This document shows positions 1 to 4,858 of a stretch of DNA of 7,000 nt, piece by piece (within the stretch, counting starts at the first letter, position 1; each line of letters begins with the position of its first letter). The stretch is from Leptolinea sp. UBA1437. Lineage in GTDB: Bacteria > Chloroflexota > Anaerolineae > Anaerolineales > Anaerolineaceae. A program made the translations under genes and the position numbers. Below the pieces are notes generated by a model. That model was not told the origin of the DNA. It worked only from the letters and a program-made list of their open reading frames with translations, and did no database searches. The stretch lies in contig DCTP01000112.1 of assembly GCA_002329625.1 (NCBI GenBank), positions 17,501 through 24,500 of the forward strand. The letters are read 5' to 3'.

Positions 1-246
1 GCCACAAGCGGTTATGGCAACAGTTACGAGATGGATGCGATTGCATCCTGCATCGTAGGCGGCTGCTCCATGACAGGCGGTGTGGGGACTGTTTTCGGAA
101 CTTTTTTTGGTGTTTTGATTTTCAATATTATCAATTACGGTCTGACATTTATCGGCTTAAGCTCCTATTGGCAATGGGTTGTAAAAGGTCTGATTATTAT
201 CATCGCCGTCAGTTTCGATATGCGAAAGTTCAGCAAAGAGGAGTAG
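1..246 (+). CDS. Sugar-type ABC transporter permease, C-terminal fragment
   Basis: This is the 3' end of a gene that begins before the window; 81 codons are visible in frame 1 and end in TAG. The visible protein starts Ala-Thr-Ser-Gly-Tyr-Gly and continues with a Tyr-Glu-Met-Asp-Ala-Ile-Ala stretch, then Gly-Gly-Cys-Ser-Met-Thr-Gly-Gly-Val-Gly-Thr. This is the C-terminal signature of the RbsC/XylH/MglC-type permeases (BPD_transp_2 family), where the usual form is YELDAIAA...GGTSLxGGxGT. Two hydrophobic segments follow, around visible residues 33-54 and 62-75, with an SSYWQWVVKG linker typical of the family, and a short charged cytoplasmic tail. In the family this subunit forms the membrane channel of a carbohydrate importer with a periplasmic-type binding protein and a tandem ATPase. 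The transported sugar cannot be told from this fragment. The next gene starts 9 bases after the stop, so the two are probably cotranscribed. Confidence 0.9.
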   Translation, partial: ATSGYGNSYEMDAIASCIVGGCSMTGGVGTVFGTFFGVLIFNIINYGLTFIGLSSYWQWVVKGLIIIIAVSFDMRKFSKEE

Positions 247-255
247 GGGGAATTT

Positions 256-1320
256 ATGGATTATCGGGAATGCTTGGAACGACTTGCCGCATCCGGACAT
301 ATCGAGCAAAAAAACGGTCTGAAAATTCATGTTAAACCGGTACCGGAGACAGATCGTCCCGGTGTGGTTGATCCGCGGGCGGCAAACTGGTTTCGCAACC
401 TTCCGAAAGGATATCAAGTTCAAGATTATCGCCGAATTACTTCAGAGGAAGTTCGGATTCTGCGGGATGCAATGGGATGTCAAAATGCCGATCTGAGCCG
501 AGGTGTGAAAACGAATCGCAGAACGATTAACACCGAGAACGGTGATGTTCCTATTCTCATCTATACGCCGGATATCTCGGGAACTCTTCCGCTTATCTGT
601 TATATACATGGCGGAGGTTTTTTTGGAGGTTCGACGGAAGTGGTCGAGAATGCCTGTCGTCTCTTGGCGGAGCGGGCAAAGTCTGTTGTAATCTCAATCG
701 ATTATGGGTTAGCTCCGGAACATCGCTTTCCGGAAGGATTATTGCAGTGTTGGGGCGTGATTCGCTGGGTTCATTCTCATGCGGAACTTTTAAATATTGA
801 TCCTCAAAGAATCGCGGTTTCCGGTGATTCGGCGGGAGGAAATCTTTCGATGGCTTGTTGCTTGTTGGATAATGAAGGTATCATCCGAGCTCAACTTTTA
901 CTTTATCCGGCCATTGTTCTTCGACCGGATATCAATTTTGGTTGGACATGGGATGTATATGAGATGAATGAAGGGAAAGATACCGCTTTGCTAATGGTGC
1001 ACGATATCAAAGATACCGTCGGACGCATCATTTGGATGTATATCAGAGATATAACCGATACCTACAGCCAATTGCTTTCTCCTTGGCAAGCACCGGCTTT
1101 TGCGAAATTTCCGCCGACTTTCTTAGCCGTCGGTGAATATGATTATCTTCGTCAGGAAGCGGAATTTTTTTGCCAGAGATTGGTAAAAACCGGTATCCCG
1201 GTGGCTTTTTTTCGATATCAGGGAATGGGGCATGCCTTTTTTGAGCATACCGGAGAATTTCCGCAAGCCGAAGACTGTACGAATGAAATGGCCGTGTTTT
1301 TATCCTCAATTTGGTCATAA
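256..1320 (+). CDS. Alpha/beta hydrolase, hormone-sensitive-lipase (family IV) esterase
   Basis: A 354-residue serine hydrolase of the bacterial HSL/family IV carboxylesterase type. The oxyanion-hole motif HGGG is at residues 118-121, followed by a DYGLAPEHRFP block (149-159) that matches the family's DYRLAPEHxFP. The nucleophile elbow GDSAGG at 190-195 places Ser192. Asp296 in GEYDYLRQ and His326 in GMGHAFF complete a visible catalytic triad. Residues 1-95 form a longer N-terminal cap than in many relatives, and 225-280 (Trp- and Met-rich) is likely lid or substrate-pocket sequence. No signal peptide or membrane segment is seen, so it should act in the cytoplasm. The start is supported by a strong purine-rich ribosome site (five G at 246-250) five bases before ATG. 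It follows the sugar permease by 9 bases, which suggests it removes acyl groups from an imported carbohydrate or glycoside; that role is inference. The substrate is unknown. Confidence 0.93.
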   Translation: MDYRECLERLAASGHIEQKNGLKIHVKPVPETDRPGVVDPRAANWFRNLPKGYQVQDYRRITSEEVRILRDAMGCQNADLSRGVKTNRRTINTENGDVPILIYTPDISGTLPLICYIHGGGFFGGSTEVVENACRLLAERAKSVVISIDYGLAPEHRFPEGLLQCWGVIRWVHSHAELLNIDPQRIAVSGDSAGGNLSMACCLLDNEGIIRAQLLLYPAIVLRPDINFGWTWDVYEMNEGKDTALLMVHDIKDTVGRIIWMYIRDITDTYSQLLSPWQAPAFAKFPPTFLAVGEYDYLRQEAEFFCQRLVKTGIPVAFFRYQGMGHAFFEHTGEFPQAEDCTNEMAVFLSSIWS

Positions 1321-1335
1321 AGAAAGGAATAATTT

Positions 1336-1373
1336 CTATGGGCTTAAGGAGGTTTATCCCCTTAAGCCTATAG
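1336..1373. terminator. Long inverted repeat, probable convergent terminator
   Basis: A stem of 14 pairs (one G-T) has arms 1336-1349 and 1360-1373 with core GGCTTAAGG / CCTTAAGCC. It is extended at the tip by GG/CC around a TTTAT loop with one bulged A. It begins 16 bases after the esterase stop. No clear T-run follows on the plus strand. On the minus strand the hairpin is followed by AAATTATTCC and CTTTCTTT, which is only loosely T-rich. The right arm contains the stop codon of the minus-strand frame 1368-1547, so it may stop transcription from both sides. Termination is inferred from structure and position. Confidence 0.6.
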
Positions 1374-1547
1374 TATCGTGATAATCTCATCCGGTTCAAA
1401 TGCAAGACCGGTATTATCCTCTCTCTTTTTTCTCTTTAGCAGGGATAACGGAATCGACAAGAATTTAACGGGATGACCTGATTGCTGAATAACAACACAG
1501 TCAAGGCGATTCACTTTACGGATTTTTTTAATGGTGATAGAATACAA
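1368..1547 (-). CDS. Possible small unrecognised protein or gene remnant (59 codons, no ATG)
   Basis: Reading the minus strand from a TTG at 1547 gives 59 sense codons and TAG at 1370-1368. The product is basic in its first third (IKKIRKVNRLD), has a hydrophobic middle (CVVIQQSGHPVKFLSIPLSL, residues 17-36), a KRKKRED cluster and ends AFEPDEIITIL. The amino-acid mix and codons look natural and resemble the neighbouring genes. The open stretch runs from a stop inside the tRNA region, and no ATG lies in it. The alternatives are this TTG or a GTG 11 codons later, and neither has a ribosome site. Its stop lies inside the inverted repeat 1336-1373, as expected for a real 3' end. It could be a small gene with an unusual start, the surviving 3' end of a decayed gene, or chance. 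I do not recognise a family. Confidence 0.35.
   Translation of the reverse strand: MYSITIKKIRKVNRLDCVVIQQSGHPVKFLSIPLSLLKRKKREDNTGLAFEPDEIITIL
1515..1543 (+). promoter_or_regulatory. Promoter of the tRNA-Gln gene
   Basis: TTTACG (1515-1520) and TAGAAT (1538-1543) are separated by 17 bases, and a TG one base upstream of the -10 (1535-1536) gives an extended -10 form. Transcription would start near 1550, about ten bases before the mature tRNA 5' end, which suits a short leader removed by RNase P. The promoter overlaps the 5' end of the possible minus-strand frame. Confidence 0.6.
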
Positions 1548-1560
1548 AACGCCGAAGAAT

Positions 1561-1631
1561 TGGGGACTCGTCTAATGGTAGGACAGCAGACTCTGAATCT
1601 GTATGTAGAGGTTCGAATCCTTTGTCCCCAG
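1561..1631 (+). tRNA. tRNA-Gln (anticodon CTG)
   Basis: The sequence folds as a cloverleaf. The acceptor stem is TGGGGAC (1561-1567) with GTCCCCA (1624-1630) and discriminator G1631. The D arm is GTCT...GGAC with TAATGGTA. The anticodon stem GCAGA/TCTGT encloses loop CTCTGAA with anticodon CTG at 1593-1595, and the T arm is AGAGG-TTCGAAT-CCTTT. The T-G-G-G-G acceptor start and the TAATGGTAGGAC D arm are typical of bacterial tRNA-Gln. It decodes CAG only; a TTG-anticodon partner is expected elsewhere. No CCA is encoded: CTT follows the discriminator, so the end must be added after transcription. The gene stands alone, with its own promoter and terminator. Confidence 0.95.
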
Positions 1632-1638
1632 CTTACTT

Positions 1639-1668
1639 AAATCCGAAGAATCTCTTTCGGATTTTTTT
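1639..1668 (+). terminator. Intrinsic terminator of tRNA-Gln
   Basis: A 9-bp stem AAATCCGAA (1639-1647) / TTCGGATTT (1656-1664) with an 8-base loop leads straight into a run of seven T (1662-1668). It sits 8 bases past the tRNA and is a textbook Rho-independent terminator on the plus strand. Confidence 0.88.
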
Positions 1669-1711
1669 ATTTCTGATCCAATTCATTATTTATTTTTGTA
1701 TAGTACAGGTC

Positions 1712-1756
1712 TTTAAAAAGGGATATGCGATTTCTCACCGCATATCCCTTTTTAAA
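1712..1756. terminator. Perfect 18-bp inverted repeat, bidirectional terminator
   Basis: TTTAAAAAGGGATATGCG (1712-1729) is exactly complementary to 1739-1756 around a 9-base loop. A-rich 5' arms and T-rich 3' arms are present on both strands, giving a five-T run at the end of the stem whichever strand is transcribed. It lies between the plus-strand tRNA and the minus-strand small gene that ends at 1842, so it is placed to insulate the two convergent units. Confidence 0.8.
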
Positions 1757-1802
1757 CTCATCAATCGGATCAATGTTCAGTTATGGAAATTGGTAAAGAC
1801 CA

Positions 1803-1830
1803 CCGAATTCTTTTGTATAAAAAGAATCGG
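1803..1830. repeat. Imperfect hairpin just past the small minus-strand gene
   Basis: CCGA-A-TTCTTTT (1803-1814) pairs with AAAAGAATCGG (1820-1830), giving 11 bp with one bulged A and a short AT-rich loop. It begins 11 bases after the stop of the minus-strand gene 1842-2084. On that strand it is followed by GTGGTC, with no T-run, so it is more likely a 3' mRNA-stabilising stem or a helper to the terminator at 1712-1756 than a terminator itself. Confidence 0.45.
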
Positions 1831-1841
1831 ATTCCTACTGA

Positions 1842-2084
1842 TTAAAACTCCTCTTCCTCATCATCCTCATCATCTATCCAAAGATCGTCTTCTTTTTCAT
1901 CCTCATCCAAATCTTCCCAATCTTCAACTTCTTCCGTTTCTTCCCAATCATCTTCAACGGGAGTTTCAGCGACAGGGGAATAAGTGAGGCAACCTTTATC
2001 CGAGTCCAGCTCTATTAAAGCCGCCGTACAGTAGTTTTCATCCAAAAAAGCGCAATCAAGATATTTGCATCGAATTCTTGCCAT
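1842..2084 (-). CDS. Small DUF1540-like cysteine protein with acidic tail
   Basis: An 80-residue protein in two parts. Residues 1-38 carry four cysteines spaced C6-x4-C11-x7-C19-x12-C32, with TAALIEL after the third and LTY after the fourth. This spacing and the C-x-A-x-x-I pattern resemble the small DUF1540 cysteine domain of unknown function, which may bind metal. Residues 44-80 are extremely acidic: 27 of 37 are Asp or Glu, with a single Lys and several Trp, so the tail is probably disordered. The start ATG is supported by an AAGAGGT ribosome site (2091-2097 on the plus strand) seven bases upstream. The gene has its own promoter (2148-2176) and is likely monocistronic. No signal peptide or membrane segment is seen. 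Acidic tails can bind cations, basic proteins or mimic nucleic acid, but no role can be assigned here. Confidence is high that it is a gene and moderate for the DUF1540 resemblance. Confidence 0.85.
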   Translation of the reverse strand: MARIRCKYLDCAFLDENYCTAALIELDSDKGCLTYSPVAETPVEDDWEETEEVEDWEDLDEDEKEDDLWIDDEDDEEEEF

Positions 2085-2147
2085 TGTTAAACCTCTTCTC
2101 TATAAATTTGCCGAAAGTATTCAACGTCGACTAGCAAATTTTGCGCT

Positions 2148-2176
2148 ATTCTACCCTATACGGTTTTCTATGTAAA
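2148..2176 (-). promoter_or_regulatory. Promoter of the small cysteine/acidic protein gene
   Basis: On the minus strand TTTACA (plus 2171-2176) and TAGAAT (plus 2148-2153) are separated by exactly 17 bases, a near-consensus housekeeping promoter. The start point would be near 2141, giving a leader of about 57 bases. A short inverted repeat GCAAA-T-TTTGC (2134-2144) falls on the predicted start point and could be an operator; that part is weak. Confidence 0.65.
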
Positions 2177-2291
2177 GGATAAAAGAGGGGGAAAGTATAA
2201 AAATTTTATTAATATTTTTTGTTGGGAAGTGATTAAGAATATTCTGGCGAAAAAGATCAATGAAGCATATAGAATTATGGGGTTAATCGAG

Positions 2292-2305
2292 CCCGGTTAA
2301 CCGGG
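2292..2305. repeat. 14-base perfect palindrome across the rel stop codon
   Basis: CCCGGTTAACCGGG reads the same on both strands and contains the TAA stop (2297-2299) of the minus-strand (p)ppGpp gene. An overlapping alternative stem pairs GGTTAA (2281-2286) with TTAACC (2297-2302). No T-run follows on the minus strand, so it is not a standard terminator, although no better one is seen downstream of this gene. Confidence 0.5.
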
Positions 2306-4531
2306 TTTATTCCGATAAGCCTCAACTACATTCGGTAAACCTTCAATCAAGGTTAGGACTCTGCTGAGCTGAACGATATTGAGGACATCCAGCACAATTT
2401 GAATATTCGCATAATTATGAGCGACTTTAACATTGATATTTTCAAGATTTACATCTTCGCTGACCAGTAAATTGGTAATATCGTTGATTAATCCCTGCCG
2501 ATCATAAGCACGAACCGTTACCGTAACCGGATATCGTTGTTCCGGCGTTCCCCATGAGACATTGATTAATCGTTCTCGGTTTTTTACTCTAATAATATTC
2601 GGGCAATCCGCTTTATGGATCGTTGCTCCACGTCCTTTTGTGATATAGCCGACGATATCATCACCCGGAGCCGGATTACAGCATTTCGCAAAGGTTGTGT
2701 AAATGCTTCCGGTTCCGATTACGGTAATGCCCGAAGATTTTGTCTTATCGGTCGGTACGGATCTCGGTTGTAAGATTTGTAGCGGGCTGACTTTGAGCCC
2801 TTCGTTGATTTTATTGATGACCCGCATCGAAGATAAATCGCCACAACCGACTGCCACATAAAGGTCGTCGGTGCTTTTAAAATCCAACTCCTTTGCGATT
2901 TCATTCATATCGATATCGCTGAGTCCCAACCGCTGAAGATCCTTTTTTACGATTTCTTTTCCCTGAGTAAGATTTTGTTCGCGATCCTGCCATTTAAACC
3001 AAGCTCGGATTTTTGAGCGGGCGCGTTGGGTATTCACCAACCCGAGATTCGGATTCAACCAATCACGGCTCGGTCCGCCTTGTTTCGTTGTGATAATCGA
3101 AACCTGATCTCCTGTTTTCAGACGATAGCTCAACGGGACCATTTTGCCGTTGACTTTGGCTCCTCTGCAACGATGACCGACTTCCGTATGGACACTGTAT
3201 GCAAAATCGATCGGCGTAGAACCGATCGGAAGATCGATCACATCTCCGCGCGGAGTAAAAACAAAGACTCTGTCCTGAAAGACATCCGATTTCATGCCTT
3301 CTACAAATTCACCGGCATCTTCCACATCTTTTCGCCAATCCATCAGCTGGCGTAACCAATCCAGGCGTTTCTCAAAAGCCGGATCAGCTTTGGTATGCTC
3401 TTTATAGCGCCAATGGGCAGCGATACCATACTCGGCATTTTGATGCATTTCCGGGGTACGAATTTGTACCTCGAGCGGTTTGCCGTCATCATAATAGACG
3501 GCGGTATGTAAAGACTGGTAAAAATTATCCTTCGGGACAGCGATGTAATCGTCAAATTCACCGGGAATCGGTCGCCAATGGGTATGGATCTGTCCTAAAG
3601 CGGTATAGCACGACGGAACATCTTTTACGATCAAGCGAACGCCCCGTAAATCCCTTAACATTTCGAGCGGTTTATTTCGGTCGATCATTTTTGTATAGAT
3701 CGAGTAAATATGTTTTGGCCTGCCGGTGATTTCGCAGTCAATTTTTACGCTCTCCATAACCGTTTTCAGTCTCTCGATTATCTCTTCGATTTCCTTTTCG
3801 CGAATTGCGTGAGTTGTTGCTAAATTCTCGGCAATTTGGGCGTATTCAGTCGGATGAACATATCGAAAGGCAAGATCTTCCAGCTCCCATTTTATCCGCC
3901 AAATTCCGAGTCGGTTTGCTAAGGGAGCATAAATATCCAATGTCTCCTGAGCAATTCGTTTCTGCTTTTCCTTACTGACATGGCTGAGGGTCCGCATATT
4001 ATGGAGACGATCGGCGAGTTTGATGATGATGACTCGCACATCATCCACCATCGCGATAAATGTCTTTCGTAATGTCTCATTTTTCAATTGACGTTTGCGA
4101 TCTCTCATTGCAGCCGAATCTTGGATACCCAATTCGATTTCATCGGCAACGGAAATCGGATCGTTATCGTTCTTGTTTTGCGGCGAGAAATTTTTTTCGT
4201 AATCGTTTGTTTTGGGAATATTGGTCAACTTGGTAACACCATCGACCAATTTAGCGATTTCATCACCAAAATTTGCCCGGATATCTTCTAAGGTCACATT
4301 TGTATCTTCAACGGTGTCATGTAAAAGGCCGGCGGCGATTGCGGCGCTTTGAACTTTCAGTTCGCTCAAAATCATAGCAACAGCAACGCAATGGGTAAAA
4401 TAAGGCTCACCCGAAGCCCTTTTTTGGCCTTCGTGTGCCTTTTCGGCAAAATAATAAGCCTTTTCCACCAAATCTTTGTCGGCTTGCGTATAGTTATCCG
4501 GCAAACCGGCAAGCAGATCATCAAGCAACAT
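2297..4531 (-). CDS. rel: Bifunctional-type (p)ppGpp synthetase/hydrolase (RelA/SpoT homologue)
   Basis: A full-length 744-residue long RSH enzyme, which in the family makes and degrades the stringent-response alarmone. The HD hydrolase domain (about 20-200) keeps H47, H71-D72 in LLHDTVEDT with E75-D76, and D174 in KLADRLHNMRTL, so it looks active. Between VDGVTKL (96-102) and the next conserved block is a polar stretch of about 52 residues, some 35 longer than in Rel of streptococci as I recall it. The synthetase domain (about 245-375) has GRPKHIYSIY, D294, E354 in LEVQIRT and PGEFDDYIA at 323-331. EFDD is the acidic form found in RelA rather than the RxKD form of Rel/SpoT. TGS (420-481), a helical part, the zinc-finger-like domain with C617-C618, H639 and C643, and an ACT domain (about 667-740) follow. 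AGGAAGG lies 11 bases before ATG, a rather long spacing. It has its own promoter in the divergent region and ends in a palindrome. Confidence 0.97.
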   Translation of the reverse strand: MLLDDLLAGLPDNYTQADKDLVEKAYYFAEKAHEGQKRASGEPYFTHCVAVAMILSELKVQSAAIAAGLLHDTVEDTNVTLEDIRANFGDEIAKLVDGVTKLTNIPKTNDYEKNFSPQNKNDNDPISVADEIELGIQDSAAMRDRKRQLKNETLRKTFIAMVDDVRVIIIKLADRLHNMRTLSHVSKEKQKRIAQETLDIYAPLANRLGIWRIKWELEDLAFRYVHPTEYAQIAENLATTHAIREKEIEEIIERLKTVMESVKIDCEITGRPKHIYSIYTKMIDRNKPLEMLRDLRGVRLIVKDVPSCYTALGQIHTHWRPIPGEFDDYIAVPKDNFYQSLHTAVYYDDGKPLEVQIRTPEMHQNAEYGIAAHWRYKEHTKADPAFEKRLDWLRQLMDWRKDVEDAGEFVEGMKSDVFQDRVFVFTPRGDVIDLPIGSTPIDFAYSVHTEVGHRCRGAKVNGKMVPLSYRLKTGDQVSIITTKQGGPSRDWLNPNLGLVNTQRARSKIRAWFKWQDREQNLTQGKEIVKKDLQRLGLSDIDMNEIAKELDFKSTDDLYVAVGCGDLSSMRVINKINEGLKVSPLQILQPRSVPTDKTKSSGITVIGTGSIYTTFAKCCNPAPGDDIVGYITKGRGATIHKADCPNIIRVKNRERLINVSWGTPEQRYPVTVTVRAYDRQGLINDITNLLVSEDVNLENINVKVAHNYANIQIVLDVLNIVQLSRVLTLIEGLPNVVEAYRNKPG

Positions 4532-4608
4532 ATTTTTTTAAGCCTTCCTGAAAACAATAACAAACAATGAAATAGGTCAAATTTTCTAATAAATTCCTTC
4601 GCATAACA

Positions 4609-4638
4609 ATTATAAATTATTTGTTTTATTCATAACAA
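4609..4638 (-). promoter_or_regulatory. Promoter of the (p)ppGpp synthetase/hydrolase gene
   Basis: On the minus strand a perfect TATAAT -10 (plus 4609-4614) lies 18 bases after a TTGTTA -35 (plus 4633-4638). The expected start near 4602 gives a leader of roughly 70 bases before the ATG. Confidence 0.55.
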
Positions 4639-4802
4639 GGTTTTGAAAGGAACAAGAGAATTTCTTATAAAATATATAGAAAGATCCATTGTTTTTCTTT
4701 AAGAAAGAATTGGAATTTCCACAAAATAATGAAAATTTTTTCGAATTTCATAATCTTACGCTTATTCTTCCTTTAAGAACGATCAATAAGGTGATCCTTG
4801 GA

Positions 4803-4808
4803 TATAAT
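4803..4808 (+). promoter_or_regulatory. -10 element of the glycosyltransferase-like gene
   Basis: A perfect TATAAT stands 50 bases upstream of the ATG at 4859. No good -35 lies 16-18 bases upstream (CGATCA or GATCAA are the best available), so the promoter may need an activator or be weak. A small inverted repeat AAGG-TGAT-CCTT partly fills the spacer, ending just before the -10. Confidence 0.5.
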
Positions 4809-4814
4809 TTGAGA

Positions 4815-4840
4815 ATCTCATTTACTTAAGTGAGAGAGAT
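4815..4840 (+). promoter_or_regulatory. Palindrome at the predicted transcription start, possible operator
   Basis: A 26-base imperfect palindrome is centred between 4827 and 4828: core ACTTAAGT (4824-4831), flanked by ATCTC (4815-4819) and GAGAT (4836-4840), with weak pairs between. It starts 7 bases after the -10, so it covers the likely transcription start. It ends before the ribosome site GGAG (4850-4853). It could be a repressor operator or a leader hairpin. No regulator gene is in the window to match it. Confidence 0.4.
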
Positions 4841-4858
4841 ATCGAATTCGGAGCATTT

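Larger units (their letters stand above)
4532..4858. other. AT-rich divergent intergenic region
   Basis: This 327-base stretch separates the minus-strand (p)ppGpp gene from the plus-strand glycosyltransferase-like gene. It contains a promoter for each (4609-4638 minus; -10 at 4803-4808 plus) and a palindrome at 4815-4840. Its middle holds AT-rich imperfect inverted repeats, notably TTTCTT-T-AAGAAA at 4694-4706 and GGAATTTCC at 4712-4720. No convincing small gene is seen. Confidence 0.7.

Noticed and set aside
1374..1560. Mobile-element remnant or attachment site next to the tRNA gene
   Set aside because: No integrase, no repeat of the tRNA 3' end and no terminal repeats are seen in the window; only the possible decayed frame hints at past rearrangement.
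1850..1940. Apparent TCATCC/TCTTC simple repeat on the plus strand
   Set aside because: It is explained by the Asp/Glu codons of the acidic tail on the minus strand.
1622..1987. Plus-strand 121-residue open frame running through the tRNA end, terminators and the small minus-strand gene
   Set aside because: It crosses two clear terminators, and its later part is the antisense of the acidic tail, giving a low-complexity His/Pro/Leu product.
2233..2299. Plus-strand open frame downstream of the small-gene promoter, from a GTG, ending EAYRIMGLIEPG before a stop
   Set aside because: Only 22 codons from GTG, with no usable ribosome site at a proper spacing, and its end merely reuses the palindrome at the rel stop. 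The upstream extension runs through the minus-strand promoter of the small gene.
4729..4776. Plus-strand 15-codon hydrophobic peptide (MKIFSNFIILRLFFL) in the divergent intergenic region, leader-peptide-like
   Set aside because: There is no ribosome site within range of the ATG, and it lies upstream of the only good -10 for the next gene, so it would not be on that transcript.
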